A stretch of 64,000 bases of DNA from Quadrisphaera granulorum (GTDB taxonomy: Bacteria; Actinomycetota; Actinomycetes; Actinomycetales; Quadrisphaeraceae): assembly GCF_003149145.1 (NCBI RefSeq), contig NZ_QGDQ01000001.1, positions 1-64,000 on the forward strand, read 5' to 3'. How positions within the stretch are numbered: position 1 is the stretch's first letter; each line of letters opens with the position of its first letter. This document shows, piece after piece, positions 41,836 to 54,217 of this stretch. The translations under genes were made by a program, and so were the position numbers. The notes beneath the pieces are model-generated. The model saw nothing but the letters and a program-made list of their open reading frames with translations. It was not told the DNA's origin and did no database searches.

Positions 41836-43668
41836 GTGCGAGTTCACGGACACGCCATCCCGCGCGCCCGCCACATCGGTGGGTCCGGCTCGGCAGAACG
41901 GGTCGACGTCGTCGTCGTCGGCGGTGGCTCGGCGGGCAGCGTCGTCGCCGGGCGCCTCGTGGAGCGTGGCGTGGGTTCGGTGCTCGTGCTCGAGGCGGGC
42001 GCCCCCGTGCATCCGTGGGACGTCGAGCTGCGGATGCCGCTGGGCATGTACCGCGCTGTGGGCGACCCCCGGTACGACTGGAAGTACACCTCCGAGGAGG
42101 AGCCCTGGCTCTTCCGACGCAAGATCTCCCTGCCGCGTGGCAAGGTGCTGGGCGGGTCCAGCGCCATCAACGGCATGCTCTACCAGCGCGGTCACGCTGC
42201 CGACTACGACGGCTGGGCCGCGATGACCGGCGAGCAGGGCTGGGACTACTCCCACCTGCTGCCGTACTTCCAGCGTGTCGAGGCGGCCCTGACCCCGTCC
42301 GCCGGCCCCAGCCGCGGGCGCATCGGCGCTCACGTGCTCACCCCCGACCCCGCGAGCAGCCCGCTGCACGAGGCGTTCTTCGAAGCCGCCCGCCAGGCCG
42401 GTCACCCCGTGGCGGCCGACCCCAACGACGTCCAGGACGGCGTGGGACGCTTCGAGAAGGCCCAGCACCGCGGGCGGCGCGTCACCGCCGCCGACGCCTA
42501 CCTCTCCCCGCACCTGCGTGCGGGGAACCGCGCCTTGCGGGTGCAGACCCGGGCGCTGGTCACCCGCGTCGTCGTCGAGTGCGGTCGTGCGGTGGGGGTG
42601 CGCTACCGCGTGCTCGACGCGTCGGGTGTGCCCGGCCCCGAGCAGGAGGTGCGCGCCGGAGAGGTGGTGCTGGCCGCCGGCGCCTTCGAGACCCCGAAGC
42701 TGCTGCTGCTGTCCGGGATCGGGCCGCGTGACGAGGTGGCTGCCGCCGGCGTTGCGAGCGTGCACCACCTGCCCGGCGTGGGGCGTGACCTGCAGGACCA
42801 CCTCGGTGCCTTCGTCCAGCACCGGTGCAGCCAGCCGGTCAGCATGACCACCATCAAGCACAAGCCCCACCTGCTCGCCGCCGCCGCGCAGTGGCTGGCG
42901 CTGGGGTCGGGGCCGGGGGCGAGCACCCACATCGAGGCGGGCGGCTTCCTGCGCACCAGCCCCGAGCAGCTCGTGCCCGAGGCGACGGTCTTCTTCTCCA
43001 GCCTGGTCTGGCCGGTGGCCGGCATGCCCGTGGTCGAGGGCCACGGCTATCAGCTGTACGCCTACCCGGGGCGCGTCACCTCCCGCGGTTCCGTCACGCT
43101 GCGCTCCGCGGACCCCGCAGCGATGCCGGTGATCCGCAACAACTACCTCTCCACCGAGAGCGATCGGCAGGCCTGGGTGCGCGTGCTGCGCGCCGTGCGC
43201 GAGGTGCTCTCCCAGCCCGCGTTCGAGCCCTACGACGGCGGGGAGGTGGTCCCGGGCACGCACGTCGTCTCCGACGAGGAGCTGCTCGCCTTCGTGCAGC
43301 GCACCGCCCGCACCGGGCTGCACCCGACCTCGACGGCGCGGATGGGCATGGACGACGCCGCGGTGCTCGACCCGACGACCCTCAGCGTGCACGGCGTGCG
43401 TGGCCTGCGAGTGGTCGACGCCTCCGCCATCCCGCTCATCCCCAACGGCAACAGCTACGCGCCCGTCATGGTGCTGGCCGAGAAGGCCGCCGACCTCATC
43501 TCGGGGGCCACGCCGCCCGCGCCCGGCGTCGTGCCTGTCGCGGCCCGCGCCCTGCCGGGTGCGCTACCGCCGCTGCCCGACGGCACCCTCGCGGGTGACG
43601 GGTCGTTGGCGGATCGGCACGGCCTGCCCGTGCGCCCCGAGGTAGCCGGCGGTCAGCCCGCCGCTTGA
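41836..43668 (+). CDS. GMC family FAD oxidoreductase (choline dehydrogenase-like)
   Basis: 610 residues from GTG 41836 with GAGGAGG upstream. FAD Rossmann motif VDVVVVGGGSAGSVVAGRL at ~23-42. The GMC signature 1 region is LPRGKVLGGSSAINGMLYQRG and signature 2 is GAFETPKLLLLSGIGP. The C-terminal catalytic His is in LHPTSTARMG, with Asn in PNGNSYAPVMVLAEKAADL. It oxidises a primary or sugar alcohol to the aldehyde. The 50-residue Pro/Ala tail is unusual. The 197-nt gap before it shows no gene. Confidence 0.92.
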   Translation: MRVHGHAIPRARHIGGSGSAERVDVVVVGGGSAGSVVAGRLVERGVGSVLVLEAGAPVHPWDVELRMPLGMYRAVGDPRYDWKYTSEEEPWLFRRKISLPRGKVLGGSSAINGMLYQRGHAADYDGWAAMTGEQGWDYSHLLPYFQRVEAALTPSAGPSRGRIGAHVLTPDPASSPLHEAFFEAARQAGHPVAADPNDVQDGVGRFEKAQHRGRRVTAADAYLSPHLRAGNRALRVQTRALVTRVVVECGRAVGVRYRVLDASGVPGPEQEVRAGEVVLAAGAFETPKLLLLSGIGPRDEVAAAGVASVHHLPGVGRDLQDHLGAFVQHRCSQPVSMTTIKHKPHLLAAAAQWLALGSGPGASTHIEAGGFLRTSPEQLVPEATVFFSSLVWPVAGMPVVEGHGYQLYAYPGRVTSRGSVTLRSADPAAMPVIRNNYLSTESDRQAWVRVLRAVREVLSQPAFEPYDGGEVVPGTHVVSDEELLAFVQRTARTGLHPTSTARMGMDDAAVLDPTTLSVHGVRGLRVVDASAIPLIPNGNSYAPVMVLAEKAADLISGATPPAPGVVPVAARALPGALPPLPDGTLAGDGSLADRHGLPVRPEVAGGQPAA

Positions 43669-43729
43669 ACGGCCGGAGGGCGGCGCACGAGCGGGTGTTA
43701 GCGGCTGTCAGGGGAGCGACCTACCCTGG

Positions 43730-47365
<3,636 letters not shown>

Positions 47366-47446
47366 CGGCGGGGTGCGTGCGGCTGAGGGCCACCCTCCGC
47401 CAGCGCCTCACCCGTCTGCACCGTCCTCCCAGGCGCATGCCCCACC

Positions 47447-48301
47447 ATGGGGGATGTGGATCACCTCGTGTACATCAGCTTCGGAGAGGGGCGCCACGTC
47501 GACGAAGTGCGCTTCTCGGTGCAGACGGCGGCCCGGCACCTGCCGACAGGCGGTGGCAGCTGGCGCATCACCCTGTGGACCGACCGGCCCGAGCAGTGGA
47601 AGGACCTGCCCGTCGAGGTGGTCGAGGTCTCCTCCGAGCAGGCGCGCGCGTGGATGGGGCCGCACCAGTACGTCTGGCGGGCCAAGATCGAGGTGCTGAG
47701 CGCCGCGCTGGAGGCCTCCGGCGGCGGGCGCTGCCTCTACGTCGACGGCGACACCTGGTGGAAGCGGTCGCCGTCGGTGGTGTTCGACAGGATCGGTCCC
47801 GGTCGCAGTGTCATGCACCTGCGCGAGGGGCGCCCTCCCGCGCCCGAGGTCGCTGCGCTCCAGCATGTGCTGGGGCGCCACGAGCCGCTGGACCTGACCG
47901 GTCGCCCCTGGGCCTTCCCGGCCGACCGCGACTCCTGGAACGCCGGAGTCATCGGCCTGCACCCGGCGGACGCCGCGGTCTGCGCCGAGGTCGCCCACCT
48001 CACCGACCAGCTGCTCGAGCACGGCTTCGACGACCATTCGCACACCTCCGAGCAGCTGGCTTTCGCGGTGGGCCTGGCCTCCCGCACCACGGTCTCCGAG
48101 TCCCGCGACGCCGTCATCCACTACTGGCCCTCTGAGATGCGCGAGCCGTTCGGAGCGGCTCTGGCCGACGACAGGGCGAGCCGCCACTCGCCCCAGGAGC
48201 GGTTCGAGCGGCTCTGGGGCCGCAGGCCGCGCCCCACGCTGCAGCGCCGCGCCAAGGACACCGCCAAGCGGGCCCTGCGCCGTGTCGGGGTGCGCCGCTG
48301 A
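47447..48301 (+). CDS. Putative GT-A nucleotide-sugar transferase-like protein
   Basis: 284 residues; ATG 47447, or GTG 47456 just inside it. A DxD-type motif CLYVDGDTWWKRS near residue 95 follows a Rossmann-like first half (VYISFGEGRHVDEVRFSVQT, WRITLWTDRPEQWKDL). YVWRAKIEVL and WNAGVIGLHPADA recall GT8/GT77-like transferases. A basic C-terminal tail (RRRAKDTAKRALRR pattern) may touch the membrane. Family not certain. It lies 82 nt after mfd and could start the second glycan block. Confidence 0.7.
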   Translation: MGDVDHLVYISFGEGRHVDEVRFSVQTAARHLPTGGGSWRITLWTDRPEQWKDLPVEVVEVSSEQARAWMGPHQYVWRAKIEVLSAALEASGGGRCLYVDGDTWWKRSPSVVFDRIGPGRSVMHLREGRPPAPEVAALQHVLGRHEPLDLTGRPWAFPADRDSWNAGVIGLHPADAAVCAEVAHLTDQLLEHGFDDHSHTSEQLAFAVGLASRTTVSESRDAVIHYWPSEMREPFGAALADDRASRHSPQERFERLWGRRPRPTLQRRAKDTAKRALRRVGVRR

Positions 48302-48521
48302 GACCTGCGCCGGCACTCGCCCTGGCACCCCCGTGAGAGTCCGCCGCGGGTGCCCTGACATCACGCTGCGTGGTCGAGCGTCACCCTGTCGGCGGGTGCT
48401 TGCGCCCGCACACCACCCTCGGGTGCACCCGCTGTTCACCTGCGTGCCCCCCGGCGGCCACGATGTCGCCGGTGGCGCCCGACGGTGGGCTGCGGGCGTC
48501 CCGCGTCGGAGGGGGACGGCA

Positions 48522-49496
48522 GTGAACGACGAGAGCAGCGCAGGGCATGGGCCGGCGGGGCAGGCAGCGCCGGCGAGGTGGTGGCGCGGGGCACACCCGC
48601 ATCGGCCGCGGGGGCGCGAGGTCTCGCTGACCCCGCTGGTGCGGGTGCTCGCCGTCGTCGTCGTCGTGCTGGTGGTGGTCGGACCGACCGTCCGCATCGC
48701 GGTGGAGGCGGTGCAGGGTGACGCCGCGCTGCCGCTGGCCTGGCTCGACGAGGCCAAGCGGCAGACCGACCTCGACGGCGAGGCGAACCTCCCCGCGACG
48801 TTCAGCGCCGTCCTGCTGGCCCTCGTGGGGGTGGCCCTGCTCGCGCTCGCGGGCGTGCGGCGTGCCCGGGGCGAGCGTGCGCGGCCGGTGGTGGTGCTGG
48901 CGGCGGTCGCGGGATACCTGGGCCTGGACGAGGCCACCGAGCTTCACGAGTCGCTCGCGCTCGTCGCCGAGCACCTGCACGCCACCCTCGGGCTGCACAA
49001 CTTCGCCTGGCTGGTCCCTGGCGTGCTGGTCGCGGCTGCGGGCGGGGTCGTCGTCCTCAGACTGGCCAGGGCGCTGCCGCGGCGCTTGAGGTTGCGGCTG
49101 ATGGGCGCGGGCGCGGTCTACCTCTTCGGTGCACTCGTCATGGAGTACGTCACGAGCTTCTTCCTCGTGGACCTGCCGGGGACGGCGGAACTCACCGCAC
49201 CGCAGCCGGTCTCCTACATCCTCCTCAACGCCGTGGAGGAGGGGGCAGAGATGCTGGGGGCGCTGCTCGCGCTCGCCGCTGTGCTTGCCGAGCTACGACT
49301 GCGCGTCGTCGACGGGGGAGTCGCCGTGGTGGGCGTCTCGCAGAGCGTCACCGCGGGTGCTGTGCGCCACTCGGGGGGTCTGGGGGGTGATCCTTCCCTC
49401 GGAAGGACCGCCGCGGTCGACGCAAGCCCCGGCGGAGTGGTTACCGTCAGCGAGCATCGGCAGGGGCACCTGCACGGGGGAGAAGGAGAACGATGA
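48522..49496 (+). CDS. Polytopic membrane protein with conserved DE-x4-HE motif, unknown function
   Basis: 324 residues from GTG 48522 (GGAGGGGG at 48508-48515). About six or seven hydrophobic helices are seen between ~40 and 260. Charged residues lie at helix borders: GYLGLDEATELHESLA, VMEYVTSFFLVDLPG and ILLNAVEEGAEMLGALLALA. The DE-x-x-x-E-x-HE and EEGAE groups could bind a metal, but this is inference. The C-terminal 60 residues are polar. The gene is translationally coupled to the aminotransferase (ATGA), so it belongs to the same pathway. Confidence 0.75.
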   Translation: MNDESSAGHGPAGQAAPARWWRGAHPHRPRGREVSLTPLVRVLAVVVVVLVVVGPTVRIAVEAVQGDAALPLAWLDEAKRQTDLDGEANLPATFSAVLLALVGVALLALAGVRRARGERARPVVVLAAVAGYLGLDEATELHESLALVAEHLHATLGLHNFAWLVPGVLVAAAGGVVVLRLARALPRRLRLRLMGAGAVYLFGALVMEYVTSFFLVDLPGTAELTAPQPVSYILLNAVEEGAEMLGALLALAAVLAELRLRVVDGGVAVVGVSQSVTAGAVRHSGGLGGDPSLGRTAAVDASPGGVVTVSEHRQGHLHGGEGER

Positions 49497-50755
49497 GCAC
49501 CGACACCAGCCTCGACAGCAGCCTGGACCCGACCTTGGGGGCATCCCAGGGCGAGGTGTCGGCTCTCGGCGTCGCCCCCCTGACCGAGCTCCGCTACCCG
49601 GCGCTCGGCCCGGCTGACCCCGTCCCGGTCTACCGCCCCTACCTCGGCGCGGAGGTCCAGGAGGCGGCTCGCTCGGCCCTGGAGGCCGGCTGGCTCGGCA
49701 TGGGCAAGCTCAGCCAGGACTTCGAACTCGGCCTGGAGTCGTTCCTCGGGCTCGGTCCGAGCGGCCGGCGCGCGGTGTCCACCAACTCCTGCACCGAGGC
49801 ACTGCACCTGGCCGGCCAGCTCATCGGTCTCGGCCCCGGCGACGAGGTCATCGCGCCGTCGTTCACGTACGTGGCCGGCCACCAGGCGATGAGCCGTACC
49901 GGAGCATCGGTGGTCTTCGCCGACATCGAGGACCGGCGCCTCTGCCTCGACCCCCAGCGGGTCCGCGAGGCCATCACCGAGAACACCAAGGCCATCCTCG
50001 CCGTCGACTACCTCGGTCTGCCCTGCCAGCTCGACGAGCTCCTCGAGATCGCCTCCGAGCACGGGCTGCGCGTCATCGAGGACGCCGCGCACGCCTTCGG
50101 CACCGTCTCCGCTGGACGTCCCGTCGGCTCCTTCGGCGACATCACGTGCTTCAGCTTCGGCCCGGTGAAGACCATCACCACCCTCGAGGGCGGAGCGATC
50201 ATCACCTCCGACCCCGCCGACGTCCAGACGTTGCACGAGCTGCGACACCTCGGCATCGACGCCGACACCGACGCGCGGTACAAGAACCAGCGCAACTGGG
50301 AGTTCGACGTGGTCCGGCAGGGCTTCCGCTGCCACCTCGGCTCGGTGCCGGCCGGGATCGGCCTGGCGCAGCTCGCCCTCGTGGACGAGTTCATCACCAA
50401 CCGTCGCGAGTACTGCAAGGCCTACGACGCCGCGTTCGCCGACCTCGCCGAGGCGGGCCACCTGCAGCTGTTCGACACCGACTGGGAGGGCGTGGCTCCC
50501 TACATCTACGTCATCCGCGTTCGCGACGCCGTGCGCCGCGCCGACCTCATCGCCCACCTCAAGGCGAAGGGCATCGGGTCCGGCATCCACTTCCTCGGTG
50601 CCCACGAGTTCTCCTTCTACGCCGACTCGCGCCGCGGACCGCTGCCGGTGACGGACCTGGCCACCAGCCAGGTGCTGACGCTGCCGCTGCACCCGTACAT
50701 GGACTCCGCCACCATCGACCGCGTCGTCGATGGTGTGCGCACGTTCTTCCAGTGA
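49493..50755 (+). CDS. DegT/DnrJ/EryC1/StrS family sugar aminotransferase
   Basis: 420 residues; ATG 49493 overlaps the membrane-protein stop. PLP fold type I: STNSCTEALHLAGQLIGLGP, DEVIAPSFTYVAGHQAM and VIEDAAHAFGTV. The Schiff-base Lys is about K226 in FSFGPVKTITTLEGGAI. The enzyme would transaminate a keto sugar bound to a nucleotide, giving an amino-deoxy sugar for the glycan. The first ~40 residues are a non-conserved extension. The following GT-like gene starts 7 nt later. Confidence 0.93.
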   Translation: MSTDTSLDSSLDPTLGASQGEVSALGVAPLTELRYPALGPADPVPVYRPYLGAEVQEAARSALEAGWLGMGKLSQDFELGLESFLGLGPSGRRAVSTNSCTEALHLAGQLIGLGPGDEVIAPSFTYVAGHQAMSRTGASVVFADIEDRRLCLDPQRVREAITENTKAILAVDYLGLPCQLDELLEIASEHGLRVIEDAAHAFGTVSAGRPVGSFGDITCFSFGPVKTITTLEGGAIITSDPADVQTLHELRHLGIDADTDARYKNQRNWEFDVVRQGFRCHLGSVPAGIGLAQLALVDEFITNRREYCKAYDAAFADLAEAGHLQLFDTDWEGVAPYIYVIRVRDAVRRADLIAHLKAKGIGSGIHFLGAHEFSFYADSRRGPLPVTDLATSQVLTLPLHPYMDSATIDRVVDGVRTFFQ

Positions 50756-50762
50756 GGGTCCC

Positions 50763-51716
50763 GTGAACGTCAGAGTGGGCGGGTGGGAGCACACCGCCAC
50801 GCTGGCGCAGGTGCGCGGCGGCAGCACCGGTCGTCTGCGCGTCATCTACCGCTCCTACGGGGGTGACAACCTCAAGCGGCGCCCCGAGTACTACTCGAAG
50901 ACGACGTCGCTGCTGTCGTTCCTGCGTGCGCTCGACCGCGTGGAGGCCGACGTCGTCTTCATGAACAACGGCCCCATCGCCGAGGATCGCCTGGCGCTCA
51001 TGCGGGGTCGCGGTGAGATCGTCAGCATCGGCCCCACGAACATGCAGGGCTCCTGGCTGACGATGCTGAAACTGGCGGCCACCTGGGGCGACGACCTCGT
51101 CTGGCTCGCCGAGGACGACTACCTCTACACCGAGGAGTCCCTGGCCACGCTGGTCGAGGCGGCGGCGGCGCTGCCCGACGTCGACTACTTCGCCCTGTAC
51201 GGCGTGACCGAGAACTCCTGGTACCTGCCGCCGGGGCTGGAGCAGCCGAGGCCGCGCGGCTGGACCGACCGCGAGGAGTTCGTGGGTGGTCAGCGGTGGC
51301 AGCGCATCGACTCCACAGCGAGCACCTTCGGCGTGCGGGCGAACGCGCTCGCGCAGGACGTCGGCATCTTCAGGCTCGCGATGATCCCTCACCGCAGCAT
51401 GTACCGCGACCATGACATGTTCCACGGCGTCCAGGGCTACGAGACGCACCGCTGGAGCGACCTGGCCCGCACGCTCGCGCTGCGCGGGGAGGGGAGCCTG
51501 ATGCGCAAGCTGCGGCGCGTCTACCTCGCGCCGTTCCTCGTGGCGAGCAACCTGCGCTCACACCGCAGGCCGGAGCACCGCCGGTTCCTCATGGCGGCGG
51601 ATCCGAACGTCATCGCGCACATGGAGATCGAGCTCCTGCCCCCGAACCACGACTGGGCCGCCGAGGCGGCCAGCGTCGTCGCCTGGGCCGAGCAACGCCA
51701 GCTCGTCCGCCCCTGA
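50763..51716 (+). CDS. Uncharacterised GT-like protein, family X, copy 1
   Basis: 317 residues from GTG 50763. Homologous along its length to 59757-60680. Shared blocks are V-x-YRS-x-GG-x-N, RP-x2-YSK, SFLRA, ADVVF-x-N-x-GP, EDDYLY, YFALYG, PH-x2-MxRDHD, RRPE-x-RR and PN-x3-HME. EDDYLY near residue 115 could be a metal-binding DxD-type site in a GT-A fold, hence GT-like. No named family was recognised, no signal peptide or membrane helix. It is probably in an operon with the aminotransferase and converges on a GH26-like gene. Confidence 0.75.
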   Translation: MNVRVGGWEHTATLAQVRGGSTGRLRVIYRSYGGDNLKRRPEYYSKTTSLLSFLRALDRVEADVVFMNNGPIAEDRLALMRGRGEIVSIGPTNMQGSWLTMLKLAATWGDDLVWLAEDDYLYTEESLATLVEAAAALPDVDYFALYGVTENSWYLPPGLEQPRPRGWTDREEFVGGQRWQRIDSTASTFGVRANALAQDVGIFRLAMIPHRSMYRDHDMFHGVQGYETHRWSDLARTLALRGEGSLMRKLRRVYLAPFLVASNLRSHRRPEHRRFLMAADPNVIAHMEIELLPPNHDWAAEAASVVAWAEQRQLVRP

Positions 51717-51725
51717 CCTCCCGCT

Positions 51726-51750
51726 GACCGGTGGCGACCCGTCATCGGTC
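51726..51750. terminator. Weak hairpin between convergent genes
   Basis: An 8-bp stem with one G·U pair (TGACCGGTG region with CATCGGTC) and a 9-nt loop in the 55-nt gap between the family X gene and the GH26-like gene. May terminate both. Confidence 0.4.
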
Positions 51751-51771
51751 CAGCAGCCAGCCAGTTGTCGG

Positions 51772-52926
51772 TCAGCCCCCGAACGAGCGGCGGAACTCGG
51801 CGGAGGATGCAGGCAACCTGCCGGAGGGCAGCAGCGTGAACGCTCCGCCGAAGCCGCTGCTCACGTTGAACTGGCACGCGTAGAGAACCTGGCCGGGCCC
51901 GGCGCCGGCGTGCGTTCCCAGCCATGCGCGCAGCGACGTCACGAAGGCGGGGGAGTCGCCGCCGGAGCTGTCAGCGCACACCGACCACTCCGGCAGCGCC
52001 AGCGGCACACCCCACCTGCCGGCGAGGTCGCGGAAGGCGTCCAGCCCGGCGGGACCACCCCATCTGTCGTGCGCGGGGAGCCAGCGGGCGAAGTCCTCCG
52101 CGGTGGCCAGGTAGGGGTAGCGGTTGTAGTAGCCGACGCCGAGCACGTCGAGCTGCCCTGGGCCGGGGTGCAGGACTGAGCTGTCGGCGTCCAGGCCCAC
52201 GGTGTTGTGGTTGAGGGAGAAGACGAGCTGCGCCGAGGGGAAGAGCGTTCGCTGGAGGGCTCGGTACCGCTGCCAGGCGCGCTGGAAGTCACCCACCTCG
52301 GCGGCCCGCACGCTCCACGGGTACCAGTTGCCGTTCATCTCATGGGCGAACCGGATGAACGTGGTGCCTGGCGCGGAGCCCCTGACCGCGGCGAGGGCGC
52401 GCAGCGAGGCGGTCCAGAGCTCGTCACAGGCACCGCTGGCTGCCTGGGCCCACGTGGTGCCCGCGCCGAACGCTCCGACGGCGACGTCGAGGGCGCGGGT
52501 CCAGCCGGCAAGCTCGCCGCCGGGCTGCAGCACCGGCAGGTGCGTGCTCGACCAGGTGCTGTCGGCCCAGGTGGCCGTGAGGTCGAGCTGCCGGCCGAGC
52601 AGGCGCTCGTACTCACCCGTGGCCACTCCGTCACCCGCGGCGCCGAGCATGAAGGGCAGGCCGCTGGCAGCCGACTGGAGCAGGCTGGGTGCGGCAGGGC
52701 TCACGGCCGCGACGGTCCGGGCGGTGGCCACCCTTCGGCGCCTCCTGGTGGGCCGACGGGCTGCGGCCGCGGGGCCGGTCGCGGCTCCCACGAGCGCCCC
52801 GCCCAGCGCCGTGGCGGCACAGGCCAGCAGAGCGCGACGCCCGGGCGGGCGGGTGGGGGCGGTCCCGGAGCCGGCGACGGGCCCGGTCGAGGGGGCGCTC
52901 ACGGGGCGGTGCTGATCGAGCGTCAC
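51772..52926 (-). CDS. Exported GH26-like glycoside hydrolase, copy 1
   Basis: 384 residues from GTG 52926. A Tat-like signal (RRALLACAATALGGALVG) precedes a basic RRPTRRRRR stretch. The catalytic domain begins near residue 88 (PFMLGAAGDGVATGEYERLL). FIRFAHEMNGNWYPW carries the GH26 acid/base Glu and LALPEWSV the nucleophile Glu. GH26 enzymes cut beta-mannans or related beta-glycans. This one is homologous to 58517-59641. It probably trims or degrades a polymer outside the cell, and may process the locus's own product. Confidence 0.85.
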   Translation of the reverse strand: MTLDQHRPVSAPSTGPVAGSGTAPTRPPGRRALLACAATALGGALVGAATGPAAAARRPTRRRRRVATARTVAAVSPAAPSLLQSAASGLPFMLGAAGDGVATGEYERLLGRQLDLTATWADSTWSSTHLPVLQPGGELAGWTRALDVAVGAFGAGTTWAQAASGACDELWTASLRALAAVRGSAPGTTFIRFAHEMNGNWYPWSVRAAEVGDFQRAWQRYRALQRTLFPSAQLVFSLNHNTVGLDADSSVLHPGPGQLDVLGVGYYNRYPYLATAEDFARWLPAHDRWGGPAGLDAFRDLAGRWGVPLALPEWSVCADSSGGDSPAFVTSLRAWLGTHAGAGPGQVLYACQFNVSSGFGGAFTLLPSGRLPASSAEFRRSFGG

Positions 52927-52986
52927 GCAGCGATGATGCCGCAGACCGGATCTCGTGGGGCGGAGGGGATGAAACGGGCGAACAGG

Positions 52987-54144
52987 TCAGCGGGAGCGGC
53001 GCGCGGCGGCCTGCAGGGCCCCGGCCCACCCGTCGGCCATGGCTGCCACGTCGAACTGCTCCACGTGCTCCAGGCCCGCGGAGGCCTTGGCGCGCAGCGG
53101 GGCAGGGTCGCGCAGGTGCCGCAGCAACGCCTCGGTGAGAGCGGGGACGTCTTCGACGGGCACCAGCTCGCCGGTGCGGCCGGAGTCGAGCACTTCGCGT
53201 ACCCCGGCGCTGGAGTCCGTGGCCAGGCACGGCACACCCAGCGCGACGGCCTCAATGAGCGCCAGGGGCAGTCCCTCGTGGCGCGAGGGCAGGCAGAACA
53301 GGTCAGCACGCGCCACCTCGGGCAGCGGCGCGTCGATGGCGCCGGCGAATTCCACGGTCCCGCTCACGCCGAGCCGCGCGGCCTGCGCCTCCAGCGCCTG
53401 GCGGTCGGGACCGTCGTTGAGGATGCGCAGCCGGTGGGGGACGCTGCGTACGGCCGTGGCGTGGGCCTGCAGCAGCAGGTCATAGCCCTTCTGCGGGGCG
53501 AGCCTGCCGGTGGCCACGACCACCGGTAGGTCGGCGAGGGCGGCCGCCGGCGCGTCCGCCACGGGCTGGGCCGCTCCCGCCGCTCTCACGGCGGCGAGAT
53601 CGACGCCGTTGCGCACCACGTGGAGCTTCCACCGCGGCAAGCCGTTGGCGAGCACGGGGGCCACCACCCCGGCGTCGATGCAGACGGCGGCGTCGGCGCG
53701 GCGGTGAACCATCCGGATCACCCATTGAGCCGACCTCGGGACCCACTCCTCGAGGGCGTCGTCGAGGTCAGCGTGCACCGACACGACGAAGGGGCGGTGT
53801 GCCAGGCGCGCCGCGAGCCAGCCCAGCACGAGTCCGGGGCCGATCTCCGAGGTCGCCAGGACCACGTCGTGCCGGCGCGCCATCCTCGCGAGACGCAGGA
53901 GCGACGGCACGGCGGTGGCCCGCAGCCGCTGCCCCGGCCTCCCCAGGGTGACCACCGGCGCCTCGGGGGGCGCTTCGAGGATCTGTGCGTCCGTGGGCTG
54001 CTGGAGCACGACCAGCTCACCGCTGCCATGACCCCACCGCTCCAGCAGCGAGAGCACCACGCGGGTGGCTCCGGTGCGGAACAGGGCATCGGCGACGAGC
54101 AGCGTTCGGGGGGGACGGGGCGCCGGCCCGGCGGCGTCGCTCAC
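52987..54144 (-). CDS. Glycosyltransferase family 4
   Basis: 385 residues from GTG 54144; the longer frame upstream shadows the oxidoreductase gene. GT-B domains: RTLLVADALFRTGATRVVLS, RPFVVSVHADLDDALEEW and HVVRNGVDLAAVRAAG. Donor motifs VVVATGRLAPQKGYDLLLQA and FCLPSRHEGLPLALIEAVAL (E-x7-E) are well preserved. It is the most downstream gene of the minus-strand nucleotide-sugar operon and likely transfers the sugar made by 54218-57077. Confidence 0.9.
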   Translation of the reverse strand: MSDAAGPAPRPPRTLLVADALFRTGATRVVLSLLERWGHGSGELVVLQQPTDAQILEAPPEAPVVTLGRPGQRLRATAVPSLLRLARMARRHDVVLATSEIGPGLVLGWLAARLAHRPFVVSVHADLDDALEEWVPRSAQWVIRMVHRRADAAVCIDAGVVAPVLANGLPRWKLHVVRNGVDLAAVRAAGAAQPVADAPAAALADLPVVVATGRLAPQKGYDLLLQAHATAVRSVPHRLRILNDGPDRQALEAQAARLGVSGTVEFAGAIDAPLPEVARADLFCLPSRHEGLPLALIEAVALGVPCLATDSSAGVREVLDSGRTGELVPVEDVPALTEALLRHLRDPAPLRAKASAGLEHVEQFDVAAMADGWAGALQAAARRSR

Positions 54145-54217
54145 GGCGACACTGTGGCGCACTCCCCGGGGGCGGTGCCGCAGGGGGTGGTGTTCTGCGG
54201 AGCGACGGGTGTGCACT

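Noticed and set aside
40469-43668. Mycofactocin-type pair (MftD hydroxy-acid enzyme with MftG GMC enzyme)
   Set aside because: No mftA/B/C/E/F-like genes are present and the FMN enzyme resembles ordinary lactate/glycolate oxidases rather than MftD.
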